Source: Bacteroidota bacterium (GTDB lineage Bacteria; Bacteroidota; Bacteroidia; UBA7662; CANHCV01). From it: 64,000 bases of DNA. This document shows positions 7,941 through 17,281 of this stretch, one piece after another. The notes under the pieces are model-generated. The model had not been told where the DNA came from. It made no database searches and saw only the letters and a program-made list of their open reading frames with translations. How positions within the stretch are numbered: position 1 is the stretch's first letter; each line of letters opens with the position of its first letter. The stretch covers positions 1-64,000 of the forward strand of contig CANMVY010000004.1 of NCBI GenBank assembly GCA_947501265.1, read 5' to 3'. Position numbers and translations under genes: made by a program.

Positions 7941-8819
7941 TTATTTTCCAAAAAGTTCAACGGCTTTTAAGGTATTCAACATCAACATGGTGATGGTCAT
8001 TGGACCAACTCCACCGGGAACTGGAGTGATGGCCGAACACTTGGGAGCTACCTCATCGTACTTTACATCTCCTTTCAAACGAAAACCAGATTTGGTATCG
8101 GAAGCAGGAACCCGAGTAATCCCAACATCAATAATGACAGCTCCATCCTTTACCATGTCGGCTGTTAGAAACTCGGGTTTCCCCAAAGCAGCAACAATGA
8201 TGTCGGCCTGAAGGCACAACTCTTTGAGATTGGTTGTTTTGCTATGAGTTAGGGTTACAGTACAATTTCCCGGCTCGGAATTGCGTGCCATGAGGATACT
8301 CATGGGACTTCCTACGATATGGCTTCTTCCGATCACCACGCAATGTTTTCCAGATGTTGGGATGTGGTATCGTTTTAATAATTCGATAACTCCCGCCGGT
8401 GTTGCGGGAAGGAACGTAGGAAGATTCAGCGCCATTCGACCTACGGAAGTGGGATGAAATCCATCCACATCTTTTTTAGCATCGATGGCTAAAGTAACCG
8501 TTAGTTCATCGATGTGTTTGGGTAAAGGCATTTGTACGATTAACCCATCGATATCGGGATCGTTGTTTACTTTTTCAATTTCATTCACCAATTCTTCTTG
8601 AGAAATGGTTTCGGGAAAACGTTTTAGGGTAGAAAGAAATCCCACTTCCTCGCAAGCCTTAACTTTCCCAGCCACATAGGTTTCACTCGCACCGCTGTTG
8701 CCGATGAGGAAGGCGCACAAATGGGGCGTCTTTTTTCCAGCCATGTGCAGCGCCTTAACTGCTTCAGCAATTTCCAATCGAATTTGAGCAGAAGTGGCCT
8801 TCCCGTCGAGAACGATCAT
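7941..8819 (-). CDS. folD: Methylenetetrahydrofolate dehydrogenase/cyclohydrolase
   Basis: 292 aa, usual length. FolD is a bifunctional NADP-dependent enzyme that interconverts 5,10-methylene-, methenyl- and 10-formyl-tetrahydrofolate. Signatures: the catalytic [13 protein letters not shown] segment, [28 protein letters not shown] in the cofactor fold, and the C-terminal [10 protein letters not shown]. It begins 2 bases after lepA ends, so the two are almost certainly one transcript. Confidence 0.97.
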   Translation of the reverse strand: MIVLDGKATSAQIRLEIAEAVKALHMAGKKTPHLCAFLIGNSGASETYVAGKVKACEEVGFLSTLKRFPETISQEELVNEIEKVNNDPDIDGLIVQMPLPKHIDELTVTLAIDAKKDVDGFHPTSVGRMALNLPTFLPATPAGVIELLKRYHIPTSGKHCVVIGRSHIVGSPMSILMARNSEPGNCTVTLTHSKTTNLKELCLQADIIVAALGKPEFLTADMVKDGAVIIDVGITRVPASDTKSGFRLKGDVKYDEVAPKCSAITPVPGGVGPMTITMLMLNTLKAVELFGK

Positions 8820-8821
8820 GA

Positions 8822-10609
8822 TTAATCCAATTTAAGAACCGCCAAAAACGCACTCTGAGGAACTTCTACGGATCCAATTTGGCGCATCCGTTTCTTTCCT
8901 TTTTTCTGCTTTTCCAACAATTTACGCTTACGGGAAATATCACCCCCGTAACATTTGGCCGTTACGTCTTTTCGCAATGCTTTGATGGTTTCACGAGCGA
9001 TGATTTTCGCACCGATGGCCGCTTGAATAGCAATGTCGAATTGCTGACGTGGCAACAATTCCCTTAACTTTTCGCACATTCTGCGTCCGAGATCGTACGC
9101 TTTGTCGGTGTGGATTAAAGCCGAAAGCGCATCCACTTGCTCTCCATTGAGCTTAATATCCATTTTCACCAACTTCGATTCGCGGAAACCGATTTGGTAG
9201 TAATCGAAAGAAGCGTATCCGCGAGAAACCGATTTCAATTTATCGTAAAAATCAAATACAATCTCGCCCAAGGGCATTTCAAAATTTAATTCAATTCGAG
9301 TTTCTGTGAGGTAAACCTGATTTTTCAAAATACCTCTTTTGCTCATGCAAAGCGATAAAATGGAACCAATGTATTCGGAAGCCGTGATGATTTGGGCATG
9401 AATGTAGGGTTCCTCAATGAAATCAATCAACGTAGGATCTGGCAAATCGGAAGGATTTCGCATTTCAAACGTTTCCTCCTTTTTCATGTGACAGATGTAA
9501 GAAACGTTGGGAACGGTGGTAATCACCGTCATGTCGAATTCGCGCTCCAATCGTTCCTGAATGATTTCCATGTGCAGAAGTCCCAAAAATCCGCATCGGA
9601 ATCCGAAGCCAAGGGCGGCTGAACTTTCGGGTTCAAATACCAAGGAGGCATCGTTCAACTGAAGCTTTTCCATGGATTCCCGAAGTTCTTCATAATCCTC
9701 GGTATCAACCGGATAAATCCCGGCGAAAACCATGGGCTTCACTTCTGTAAATCCAGCAATCGCTTCCTGGCAGGGATTTGCAACGTGGGTAATGGTATCG
9801 CCCACCTTCACTTCTTTGGATTCTTTGATGCCTGAAATGATGTAACCAACGTCTCCGGCATAAACCGTATCCCTTGGAGCCATATCTAATTTCAATACAC
9901 CAACTTCATCAGCGAAATATTGTTTGTTGGTATTCACAAATTTAACGGGATCTCCTTTGGAAATTTTTCCGTTCATTACTCGGAAATAAGCGATAATACC
10001 TCGGAAATTGTTGTAAACAGAATCAAAAATAAGTGCCTGAAGCGGGGCATCCACATCTCCTTTGGGAGCAGGAATGCGTTCTACAACAGCTTCCAAAACC
10101 TTATCCACTCCTACACCTGTTTTTCCAGATGCGGGTAAAATGGAATCGCGATCAACACCGAGTAAATCTACAATTTGGTCTTTTACTAATTCGGGCTCAG
10201 CACCTGGAAGATCGATCTTATTGAGAACAGGAATAATTTCTAAACCTTGTTCCAAGGCCAAATAAAGATTGGAAATGGTTTGAGCTTGAATGCCTTGGGA
10301 AGCATCCACAATCAAAAGGGCTCCTTCGCAAGCTGCAATAGAACGAGAAACTTCATAGGAAAAATCGACGTGTCCGGGAGTATCGATCAAGTTCAAAACA
10401 TAGGGCTCGCCTTTGTAGGAATAGTTCATTTGGATGGCGTGCGACTTGATGGTAATTCCACGTTCGCGCTCCAAATCCATATTATCCAAGGTTTGATCCA
10501 CCAATTCTCGGGAGGAAATGGTGTTGGTCATTTGCAATAAACGATCGGCCAAGGTCGATTTTCCATGGTCGATGTGAGCGATAATACAAAAATTTCGGAT
10601 ATTTTTCAT
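8822..10609 (-). CDS. lepA: Elongation factor 4 (LepA)
   Basis: 595 aa. Ribosome-associated GTPase that affects initiation, elongation and ribosome biogenesis under stress. G1 AHIDHGKST near residue 11, DTPGHVDF (G3), NKIDLP (G4), EF-G-like domains II, III and V, and the LepA-specific C-terminal domain ([19 protein letters not shown]) are present. First gene of a six-gene minus-strand operon. A TACCTTTG box ends 6 bases before the ATG, so translation is likely leaderless or nearly so. Confidence 0.98.
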   Translation of the reverse strand: MKNIRNFCIIAHIDHGKSTLADRLLQMTNTISSRELVDQTLDNMDLERERGITIKSHAIQMNYSYKGEPYVLNLIDTPGHVDFSYEVSRSIAACEGALLIVDASQGIQAQTISNLYLALEQGLEIIPVLNKIDLPGAEPELVKDQIVDLLGVDRDSILPASGKTGVGVDKVLEAVVERIPAPKGDVDAPLQALIFDSVYNNFRGIIAYFRVMNGKISKGDPVKFVNTNKQYFADEVGVLKLDMAPRDTVYAGDVGYIISGIKESKEVKVGDTITHVANPCQEAIAGFTEVKPMVFAGIYPVDTEDYEELRESMEKLQLNDASLVFEPESSAALGFGFRCGFLGLLHMEIIQERLEREFDMTVITTVPNVSYICHMKKEETFEMRNPSDLPDPTLIDFIEEPYIHAQIITASEYIGSILSLCMSKRGILKNQVYLTETRIELNFEMPLGEIVFDFYDKLKSVSRGYASFDYYQIGFRESKLVKMDIKLNGEQVDALSALIHTDKAYDLGRRMCEKLRELLPRQQFDIAIQAAIGAKIIARETIKALRKDVTAKCYGGDISRKRKLLEKQKKGKKRMRQIGSVEVPQSAFLAVLKLD

Positions 10610-10615
10610 GCCTTA

Positions 10616-10623
10616 CAAAGGTA
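10616..10623 (-). promoter_or_regulatory. -7 box of the lepA operon
   Basis: TACCTTTG (minus strand) matches TAnnTTTG exactly and ends 6 bases before the lepA ATG. No good TTG is present 20 bases upstream. Confidence 0.45.
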
Positions 10624-10653
10624 CAAATTTTGATGGAGTTTGAGGTAAAAACA

Positions 10654-10682
10654 TTGGAATTTCTGCATTGTTTGTATCTTTC
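10654..10682 (+). promoter_or_regulatory. Promoter of the MbnP-MbnH unit
   Basis: TTG at 10654-10656, an 18-base spacer, then TATCTTTC at 10675-10682 (one mismatch to TAnnTTTG). This places the transcription start after 10685 and so excludes the TTG codon at 10668 as the start of the MbnP-like gene. Confidence 0.55.
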
Positions 10683-10691
10683 AGGATGGGA

Positions 10692-11312
10692 ATGAAAAAG
10701 CTAATCTGGGGAGGTTTGATCGCATTTTTGATGGGTTCATTTGCAAAAGCACAATCGTGTAAGTTCTCGGTTCAATTTGCCGGAAAACCCTATTCCATGA
10801 ATACCCTTCTTTATTCGCCAACCGACACCGCTATTGTGATGCAACTGAAGTGTTATGTGCGGTACGTGCATCCGAAAAAACAAGTTTGGAAACATCAATT
10901 AATGGATTTTTACTTAGCCGAAAAACCAATCGAATTGAAACTGCCTAGGGGAGCGGATTCAATTCAACTGTTTTTTGGAGTGGATTCTGCGCTTCAAGAA
11001 AAAGGGGTGGGAACGGATGATTTGGATCCGAAAAACAACATGTATTGGGGATGGTTCCCCGGTTACATTGGCGTAAAAGTGGAAGGAATAAGCGAAACCT
11101 TTGGCGGATTTGAATACCATTTGGGAGGATTTCGTAGATACAACGCTAATCAATCTTTTATTTGGGTAAAACCTGGGAAAAATTATTCCATCGATGTAGG
11201 AGAGTTTATTTCAAAAATTCCAAAAGAAAAAGAAGGCAAAATCATGTCTCCAGGGCCTGAAATCCCCAAATTTACTCAGTATTTTGTTGAATGTATTCAT
11301 GAGCAGAGGTAA
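10692..11312 (+). CDS. MbnP-like periplasmic copper-binding protein
   Basis: 206 aa from the ATG at 10692 (10686 also possible). A signal peptide, MKKLIWGGLIAFLMGSFAKA, precedes the mature protein, so it is exported. The family signature NNMYWGWFPGYIGVKVEG and the following GFEYHLGG segment are present. In the characterised methanotroph pair, the diheme enzyme MbnH oxidises a tryptophan of MbnP to kynurenine, which forms part of a copper site. The Trp-rich YWGW stretch is the obvious region to examine here. The gene overlaps the MbnH-like gene by 14 bases. No methanobactin biosynthesis genes are in the window, so the role is probably copper handling unrelated to methanobactin. Confidence 0.85.
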   Translation: MKKLIWGGLIAFLMGSFAKAQSCKFSVQFAGKPYSMNTLLYSPTDTAIVMQLKCYVRYVHPKKQVWKHQLMDFYLAEKPIELKLPRGADSIQLFFGVDSALQEKGVGTDDLDPKNNMYWGWFPGYIGVKVEGISETFGGFEYHLGGFRRYNANQSFIWVKPGKNYSIDVGEFISKIPKEKEGKIMSPGPEIPKFTQYFVECIHEQR

Positions 11313-12306
11313 GATATTTTGGGGATGGATTGTGCTCTTTCTACTGAGCGGTATATCGTCGGAAAAGTTGTTTTTTATTCCCGATGGTTGGCCTGTTCCC
11401 GTTTATGATTTCCAACAAAATCCACCAACACAGGCCAAATTCGAGTTGGGAAGACGGTTGTTTTACGACCCTATTCTTTCGGCAGATAGTTCAACTTCTT
11501 GCAGCTCTTGCCACTCGAATTACAACGCTTTTACCCACACCGATCATGCCTTAAGTCATGGAATACACGACCGCATAGGAAAACGAAATTCAATGGCACT
11601 CTTTAATCTGGCCTGGAAAGATGCTTTCTTTTGGGACGGAGCTGTTCACCAATTGGATGTTCAAGCACTTGCACCTCTGACCGATTCCAACGAGTTAGGG
11701 AGCAATGTTAACGAGGTGCTGCAAAGGTTAAAAACGACGGCTCCCTACCCCACTCTTTTCAAAAAGGCCTTCGGCCGAGAGGAAATCAATACCAAAAACT
11801 TTTTAAAGGCGCTTGCTATTTTTGAACTAAGCCTCATCTCCAATCAATCCAAGTACGACTCTGTGCAACGGAAAGAGGCTCAGTTCACTGCTCAAGAAAA
11901 AAATGGGTACACCCTTTTCCTTCAATATTGCCAGCGATGCCACGAAGAACCACTTTTCAGAAAAAACGGATTTGAAAAAAATGGCTTACCGATGAACCCC
12001 AAATTAAAAGATACCGGCCGATTCAGCTTGACGAAACAACCAGGAGATTCCTTAAAATTTACCATTCCTAGCTTGCGAAATATCAGTTATTCTTACCCGT
12101 ACTTTCACGATGGCCGTACCAACCGATTGATGGATGTACTTCAACACTATAATGCTACTCCTTCCATCGTTCAAAATCCAATGACAAAAAACGAATTAGT
12201 TGATTTACAATCGTTTTTGCTAACTTTGAATGATTTGTCATTTGTCTTTAATAAGCAATTGGGATATCCATACGAATACAACCATTCCAAAAAAAAGAGT
12301 CAATAA
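11299..12306 (+). CDS. MbnH-like diheme cytochrome c peroxidase homologue
   Basis: 335 aa from the ATG at 11299. Diheme protein of the CcpA/MauG superfamily: heme motifs CSSCH at residues 68-72 and CQRCH at 211-215, plus FFWDGA near 111 and YFHDGR toward the C-terminus. An N-terminal hydrophobic segment (IFWGWIVLFLLSGI) directs export. Fusion or overlap with MbnP-like genes is typical of MbnH rather than of true cytochrome c peroxidases, and the expected reaction is oxidation of tryptophan in the MbnP partner. It is the second gene of the unit; the YHYH gene starts 14 bases downstream. Confidence 0.88.
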   Translation: MSRGKIFWGWIVLFLLSGISSEKLFFIPDGWPVPVYDFQQNPPTQAKFELGRRLFYDPILSADSSTSCSSCHSNYNAFTHTDHALSHGIHDRIGKRNSMALFNLAWKDAFFWDGAVHQLDVQALAPLTDSNELGSNVNEVLQRLKTTAPYPTLFKKAFGREEINTKNFLKALAIFELSLISNQSKYDSVQRKEAQFTAQEKNGYTLFLQYCQRCHEEPLFRKNGFEKNGLPMNPKLKDTGRFSLTKQPGDSLKFTIPSLRNISYSYPYFHDGRTNRLMDVLQHYNATPSIVQNPMTKNELVDLQSFLLTLNDLSFVFNKQLGYPYEYNHSKKKSQ

Positions 12307-12319
12307 CAAAATTAAAAAC

Positions 12320-13654
12320 ATGAAACCCTTTTTCTTTCTTTTCATCCTTGTTTCTTTTTCAAGCTTTTCTCAAACGAATCCCATCATTACCCAATGGATC
12401 CGAAATGCCAATGGAATTAAAGGGCGGCATTATGTTCGTGGAAATTCAACTCCAATTCAAGACCAAGATTCGGCCAATGTGAAACGTGTTTATTATTCCA
12501 ACAATTGGGTTTATGTCTTTGCTAACGGAGTTCCAGGATATGTCACCGGACCGTTTTTGGATGGGAATCCGAGTATTACCACCTCCCAAAATGCTATTTT
12601 CAAACTTCCGTTAACGCCCCAACAAAACTCGGGAACACCAACGGCCACAACCGGTGGGAACATTGGGCTTTTCATCAACGGAGTGGCCTTGTTCGATTAC
12701 CGAGATGGCGTGGCTTGGAATCCAACCACCCAATCGCTTTGCGGCGGACCTGGAAATCCTCCTTGTCCGGGCGGCCCCGGTGCAAGCATGGCATGGAATC
12801 GGGATGCCATTGTAGCAGAACGCGGAGGGTTTGATTGTTCAAAAGGACATCCGGCCATGGGGAATTACCACCACCATCAAAATCCGAGTGCGTTCAAGTT
12901 GGATCGTAACGTTATTTCCACCGTTTGTAATTTGTACGATGCCGATGGATTATACGTGATCGATAGCACCCGCCATTCTCCTCTCATCGGATTTGCGTAC
13001 GACGGATTTCCTATTTACGGTGCTTACGCTTATAGCAATACCAACGGTACCGGTGGAATAACCCGAATCAAATCGGGCTTTCAATTGAAAAACATGACGA
13101 GCCGAACGAATGGACCCGCCATCAATTCGACGTATCCATTGGGTTATTTTCGGGAAGACTACGAATTTATTGCGCGCCCAGGTCAACCCGACTATTTGGA
13201 CGAGCACAATGGGCGCTTTTGCGTTACTCCCGAGTATCCAAACGGAACTTACGCTTACTTCTGTACCGTAGATGCCAACTGGAATTCGGCTTATCCGTAT
13301 GCCGTTGGTCCTACCTTTTATGGTGTTCGGAACGCTCAAAAGGTTACGAGCATTACCGAACCTGTTACTACGTACAACGGAAATCCAAATGCTGTTGCCA
13401 ATCCCAATCAACTCGATTTCTATGCCTACGGAACACCCGATTTGGGCTTCATTGCTGTTCAAATCAACGACATCAACAAAGTTGATTTGTCAGTAAAAAT
13501 GTTAAGCATAGACGGAAAATTGATCAAATCTGAAATCATCCCAGCTGGAAGTACCATCAACTACATAGATACACGAAATTTATATCCAGGAATTTATTTG
13601 GTTGAATTGTCTTTCCAAGGATTCACATTCACTCAAAAGGTCGCGTATTTTTGA
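12320..13654 (+). CDS. Secreted YHYH-domain protein with T9SS tail
   Basis: 444 aa from the ATG at 12320, which begins a clear signal peptide (MKPFFFLFILVSFSSFSQ). The middle contains the His-rich signature GNYHHHQNPS at residues 181-190, with nearby Cys residues (SLCGG, FDCSKGHP), typical of the YHYH domain, whose function is unknown. The last ~75 residues form a type A T9SS sorting domain (VKMLSIDGKLIKSE ... LYPGIYLVELS), so the protein is predicted to be secreted or surface-anchored. The His cluster and the MbnP/MbnH neighbours suggest metal binding, which is an inference. Confidence 0.85.
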   Translation: MKPFFFLFILVSFSSFSQTNPIITQWIRNANGIKGRHYVRGNSTPIQDQDSANVKRVYYSNNWVYVFANGVPGYVTGPFLDGNPSITTSQNAIFKLPLTPQQNSGTPTATTGGNIGLFINGVALFDYRDGVAWNPTTQSLCGGPGNPPCPGGPGASMAWNRDAIVAERGGFDCSKGHPAMGNYHHHQNPSAFKLDRNVISTVCNLYDADGLYVIDSTRHSPLIGFAYDGFPIYGAYAYSNTNGTGGITRIKSGFQLKNMTSRTNGPAINSTYPLGYFREDYEFIARPGQPDYLDEHNGRFCVTPEYPNGTYAYFCTVDANWNSAYPYAVGPTFYGVRNAQKVTSITEPVTTYNGNPNAVANPNQLDFYAYGTPDLGFIAVQINDINKVDLSVKMLSIDGKLIKSEIIPAGSTINYIDTRNLYPGIYLVELSFQGFTFTQKVAYF

Positions 13655-13656
13655 GC

Positions 13657-14340
13657 ATGATCAACGAGGAAGAATATGTCATTGAATGGGATATTAAAAC
13701 TTGGAAAAAAGCTTTTACCTATTGGGAAAAAAATATTCCATGGGATAAAATAAGTCATGCATTAGAAATTGGTTCTAGAAATGGAGGACCGAGCTGGTGG
13801 ATCGCGAACAAGGGGATCATTATTGAGTGTACCGATCGCGTTGATGTTCAAAAAAATGCTCGAAAAGCGCATCAAAAAAGAGGTGGAAATAAAAATATTT
13901 CTTACTTCGATCTGGATGTACTTGAATTGGAAGAAATTGAAAAATACGACCTTGTTATTTGCAAATCAGTCTTGGGCGGTGTTGGTCATCATGGAAAAAC
14001 AGAAAGAATAGAAGATGCGATCAACAGGATTTATAAATCCCTAAAACCGGGTGGAGTTTTTTTGTTTGCCGAAAACCTGGTATCGTCTCCCATTCATGTT
14101 CTTCTCCGAAGAAAAATGACCAAATGGGGGAATTCCTGGAATTATCTTACCGAAGAACAAATTCATCAAATGACGTCCCCATTCGAATCTACAGAAATCC
14201 ATACGACAGGGTTTCTCGCCACATTCGGAAGAAATGAAAAGCAACGCAGTACTTTAGGCAGCATCGATCAAATTCTACTTCCATTCATTCCTAAAAAATG
14301 GCATTATTTGGGATACGGAATAGCAACTAAAAAAACATGA
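13657..14340 (+). CDS. Class I SAM-dependent methyltransferase
   Basis: 227 aa; start at ATG 13657, 2 bases after the previous stop (the TTG at 13651 overlaps that gene). Motif I is ALEIGSRNGG near residue 35, followed by an acidic residue after IIIECTD and a C-terminal part with LKPGGVFLFAENL. No transmembrane segment, so it is cytoplasmic. The substrate is not evident. It is the only non-exported product in this unit, and it overlaps the next gene by four bases (ATGA). Confidence 0.8.
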   Translation: MINEEEYVIEWDIKTWKKAFTYWEKNIPWDKISHALEIGSRNGGPSWWIANKGIIIECTDRVDVQKNARKAHQKRGGNKNISYFDLDVLELEEIEKYDLVICKSVLGGVGHHGKTERIEDAINRIYKSLKPGGVFLFAENLVSSPIHVLLRRKMTKWGNSWNYLTEEQIHQMTSPFESTEIHTTGFLATFGRNEKQRSTLGSIDQILLPFIPKKWHYLGYGIATKKT

Positions 14341-14809
14341 ACAAAAAATATTCGTGGTTTATTCTTGGCTTATTTCAAGGAACCATCCTCCAAGCACAAA
14401 TTCAAGTTACTGGAGCCATACAAAATCCTTCAAAAATCCAAATAGATCAATTCAAAACGATAAAATTTGGAAGAATTCCTGTTCAAAATCATCTAGGAAT
14501 AAAAAACAACTCATAACCAAAGCAAAAGGAATTCCATTATTAACCGCTCTTTCAGAGATTGAATTAATGGACTCCAATCCTACTAAGCATTTTAGCCGAT
14601 ACATCTATACGATTCGGGCAAAAGACGGATATGCTGTAACATTTTCATGGAATGAGTTGCACAATACTCCTGTCGGCAAAAAAGTTTTCCTACTTACTGA
14701 AACAGAAAGTCACCCGAATAACGGCATCATTCTCATTTCCAAATCCGATCGTTATACGGGACGGAGATTTGTTAAAGATGTATCTGAAATTCAAATTGAG
14801 AGAAAATAA
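14337..14809 (+). pseudogene. Exported SUOX-fold protein, frameshifted
   Basis: The frame starting at 14337 encodes a signal peptide (MNKKYSWFILGLFQGTILQA) and about 38 more residues, then stops at 14516. The -1 frame from about 14508 continues with KKQLITKAKGIPLLTAL ... RYIYTIRAKDGYAVTFSWNE ... GRRFVKDVSEIQI. Together they match the shape of small proteins with a sulfite-oxidase-like molybdopterin-binding fold (ADGY...FS.AEL, then R-V..V..I.V). The shift falls on A AAA AAC (14501-14507), which is read in frame as ATA AAA AAC. A one-base loss in the A run, an assembly error, or programmed -1 frameshifting are all possible. The molybdenum-ligating Cys is not seen, as in other stand-alone members. 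Confidence 0.6.
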
Positions 14810-14840
14810 GAAAGGCGACCAAATGGTCGCCTTTCTTTTT
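14810..14840. terminator. Bidirectional terminator
   Basis: An 11-bp perfect stem GAAAGGCGACC/GGTCGCCTTTC with loop AAAT, followed by T residues on the plus strand and preceded by A-rich sequence. It separates the convergent MbnP-MbnH unit and alternative complex III operon. Confidence 0.9.
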
Positions 14841-14854
14841 AGTGCTAAAAGTGA

Positions 14855-16132
14855 TTAGGTATTGTGAAGTACCGATTCTTTCAAATAAGGTGATCCCGTA
14901 GGAATCAAATTGATTTTTGATAAGCTCTTGGTTACTACCATCAACCAAAGACCAGCAAAGAATGCAAAAATTCCAACTTCAAGGATAAACTTCCAAGAAT
15001 AAATACCGGCTTCGGCTTGCCCTACGGTTCCTGGCATGATGCACAAGTACAAATCCAAAAAGTGAGCAGCCAAAATGATGGTAGCAACAGGTATGATCAT
15101 TGATTCCGTTCTTTTAGCGTCACGAGTCATGAACATTAACAGAGGAAACAAAAAGTGCAAGATGAGATTCAACCAGAATAAAAACTTGAACCCAGCCCAA
15201 CGCTCGAAGTAATACACTGCTTCTTCAGGAATATTAGCGTAGTAGTACAACAAGAATTGAGACAACCAAGTGTAAGTCCAGAAGATAGAGAATGCAAACA
15301 TCAATTTACCCAAATCGTGGTAGTGAGAAGTATTCACAAATTGAATGTAACCAGCGCGCTTCAAAAGGATGGAAAACAACATGATGGTCGAAATCGCAGC
15401 CACCCACATTCCAGCAAATTGGTTTACCCAATAGATGGTAGAAAACCAGTGTGGATCAAGTGACATCATGAAATCCCAAGATGACATGGCCCAAGTTACA
15501 CCGAAAAACGTAGTAAAAATACCTGCCATGGTTTTATTGCGCTTATGACGGAAGAAGCCGCCTTCTGCATCTTCAGCTAGTGAATGCATGCGAATCGTAC
15601 GAGTCATAAGGAACCAACCAGCAAAGAAGGCCAAAAATCGGCCAATCATGAATGGCAAATTCAAATAAGCTGATTTTTCAGCGATAATAGCATCGTAATT
15701 CGCTGAAGTAGGATCGGTAACACCTTCGTGAGCCCAGTGATAAATTTCAGCTGCACCAACAAAGATAAGAATGAACCCAGCTGCAGCGTAAGGTAGATAG
15801 GTACTGAATGCTTCTGGAATACGACGAATCCCTATCGACCAACCAGCGTTGGTTAGGTAAGCCAAAGCCATAAAAACAGAACCACCTAAAGTTAAACCTA
15901 GGAAATACCAGTTTGACAAAAGGATATCGGCCCAAAAGCGGGTTTTGTCAAAATTAACGGCATGGTGTCCACCATGACCCGCTTCTTCGTGACTACCGCC
16001 TGTGTAAGCAAGAATCAAAGAAATAATGATTGAAAGAATACCTACACCCAAAAGTACGTTGATGGTACGCTTTAGGCGAGATGATACCTGAAACATTTCA
16101 GCTGCAGGTTTATGATATGCATGTGCTCCCAT
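14855..16132 (-). CDS. actF: Alternative complex III subunit ActF
   Basis: 425 aa, about ten membrane helices. ActF is one of the two integral-membrane subunits of the quinol:cytochrome c oxidoreductase known as alternative complex III, and is paralogous to ActC/NrfD. Characteristic segments: NWYFLGLTLGGSVFMALAYL, FVGAAEIYHWAHEG, VTWAMSSWDFMMSLDPHW and FWTYTWLSQFLLYYYANIPEE. Last gene of the act operon, followed by the bidirectional terminator. In many Bacteroidota the cytochrome oxidase genes come next; here they are more than 30 kb away. Confidence 0.93.
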   Translation of the reverse strand: MGAHAYHKPAAEMFQVSSRLKRTINVLLGVGILSIIISLILAYTGGSHEEAGHGGHHAVNFDKTRFWADILLSNWYFLGLTLGGSVFMALAYLTNAGWSIGIRRIPEAFSTYLPYAAAGFILIFVGAAEIYHWAHEGVTDPTSANYDAIIAEKSAYLNLPFMIGRFLAFFAGWFLMTRTIRMHSLAEDAEGGFFRHKRNKTMAGIFTTFFGVTWAMSSWDFMMSLDPHWFSTIYWVNQFAGMWVAAISTIMLFSILLKRAGYIQFVNTSHYHDLGKLMFAFSIFWTYTWLSQFLLYYYANIPEEAVYYFERWAGFKFLFWLNLILHFLFPLLMFMTRDAKRTESMIIPVATIILAAHFLDLYLCIMPGTVGQAEAGIYSWKFILEVGIFAFFAGLWLMVVTKSLSKINLIPTGSPYLKESVLHNT

Positions 16133-16161
16133 TGATGATAATCTTTAAATGGTATTCCGAA

Positions 16162-16752
16162 TTAATTAGTTGGTGGTGTGTAACCGCGCAACGTATTCAC
16201 GTAAGTAACAATTTTCCAACGATCCTTCGGCAAGATTTGAGAACCGTGGGCCCACATCCGACCTTTACCCATGGTAATCACGTGGTAAATGTGGCCTTCT
16301 GTTTTATCAGCTACCGATTTCAAGTTAGCTACGCCACCGTATTTCTTTGCCACTGGTCCTTGTCCGTCGCCGGCTTCACCATGACAGTGTTGGCAATACT
16401 TGGTGTAAAGATCTTTCCCTTGCGACATTACCGATGTATCGGACATGCTCAAAGGATTTTTCAAAATCTTGGAGGCATACTCCAATGAATCTTTCGCAAA
16501 AGGATAATTCAACGACATCTCAATGGAAAGATCTTCTCCATTTTGCTGACGAGACACGGTTCCTGCAACAGGAAGACGCATGTTTAGGCCATCGGCATTG
16601 TAAGAATTGGGATCAATTTGAGAATAAGGGTCGTAAGGAATGGAGTGATACATTTGAGGTGCGTATTCAACACCTGGATCTTGAGGATCTTTTTGTACGC
16701 AAGCTGTCACTGAGAACGTGATAACAGCGAATAAGAAAATCTTTTTCATCAT
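16162..16752 (-). CDS. actE: Alternative complex III cytochrome c subunit ActE
   Basis: 196 aa lipoprotein: signal peptide ending at a lipobox (VTAC, Cys near residue 18). One heme c motif CQHCH near residue 125 and a distal MGKGRMWAHG region that can provide the Met ligand. It is predicted to be a periplasmic electron carrier delivering to the terminal oxidase. Overlaps the preceding actD by four bases. Confidence 0.93.
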   Translation of the reverse strand: MMKKIFLFAVITFSVTACVQKDPQDPGVEYAPQMYHSIPYDPYSQIDPNSYNADGLNMRLPVAGTVSRQQNGEDLSIEMSLNYPFAKDSLEYASKILKNPLSMSDTSVMSQGKDLYTKYCQHCHGEAGDGQGPVAKKYGGVANLKSVADKTEGHIYHVITMGKGRMWAHGSQILPKDRWKIVTYVNTLRGYTPPTN

Positions 16753-17270
16753 AACAATACCTCCTCTTCTTTCACTTCCAATGCGCCATTGGAAGACATG
16801 ATGGATTGAACATCGGAACCTTCAGCATCTTCAGATTTAATCGCAACAACGAATAAATCTTCCGTTACGCGTGGGTGAGGTTGCTTTTCAACAGCTCCAG
16901 GGAAGAATTCATTTACCCACATGAACGTGAATACCATCCCTAAGGCCGTAATCAATACAGTTCCTTCGAAAGTAACGGGAACAAAATCGGGCCAAGCCAA
17001 GTAGGGCTTACCGCCAATGTTAATTCTCCATTTATCCAAACCCAACATAAAGGTTTGCATGAACAAAGCAAGTGAGAAACCAATGCAGCCGAAAATGAAT
17101 GCTGCTACTGAAAGACGTGTTCTTTTGTATCCTAAAAGATCGTCGATACCGTGAATGGGAAACGGAGAATAAACCTCGTAAATTTTGGTGCCTGTTGCAT
17201 TGATTTTCTCAATGGCATGCATCAGAGTTTCCTCATCATCAAAATATCCCAGGACAAATTTTTGCGACAT
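16749..17270 (-). CDS. actD: Alternative complex III subunit ActD (DUF3341)
   Basis: 173 aa. Two membrane helices (AAFIFGCIGFSLALFMQTF and VLITALGMVFTFMWVNEFF) flanked by cytoplasmic parts, matching the DUF3341 family. Conserved YSPFPIHGID near residue 35. Structural subunit with no cofactor. Located between actC and actE. Confidence 0.93.
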   Translation of the reverse strand: MSQKFVLGYFDDEETLMHAIEKINATGTKIYEVYSPFPIHGIDDLLGYKRTRLSVAAFIFGCIGFSLALFMQTFMLGLDKWRINIGGKPYLAWPDFVPVTFEGTVLITALGMVFTFMWVNEFFPGAVEKQPHPRVTEDLFVVAIKSEDAEGSDVQSIMSSNGALEVKEEEVLL

Positions 17271-17281
17271 GGAATTTATTT

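Noticed and set aside
10668-10691. Start of the MbnP-like gene at 10668
   Set aside because: It is a TTG codon between the -33 and -7 promoter elements; the signal peptide begins at 10692 (or 10686).
12950-13462. 170-codon open frame antisense to the YHYH gene
   Set aside because: Shadow of the real gene, with low-complexity product and no family features.
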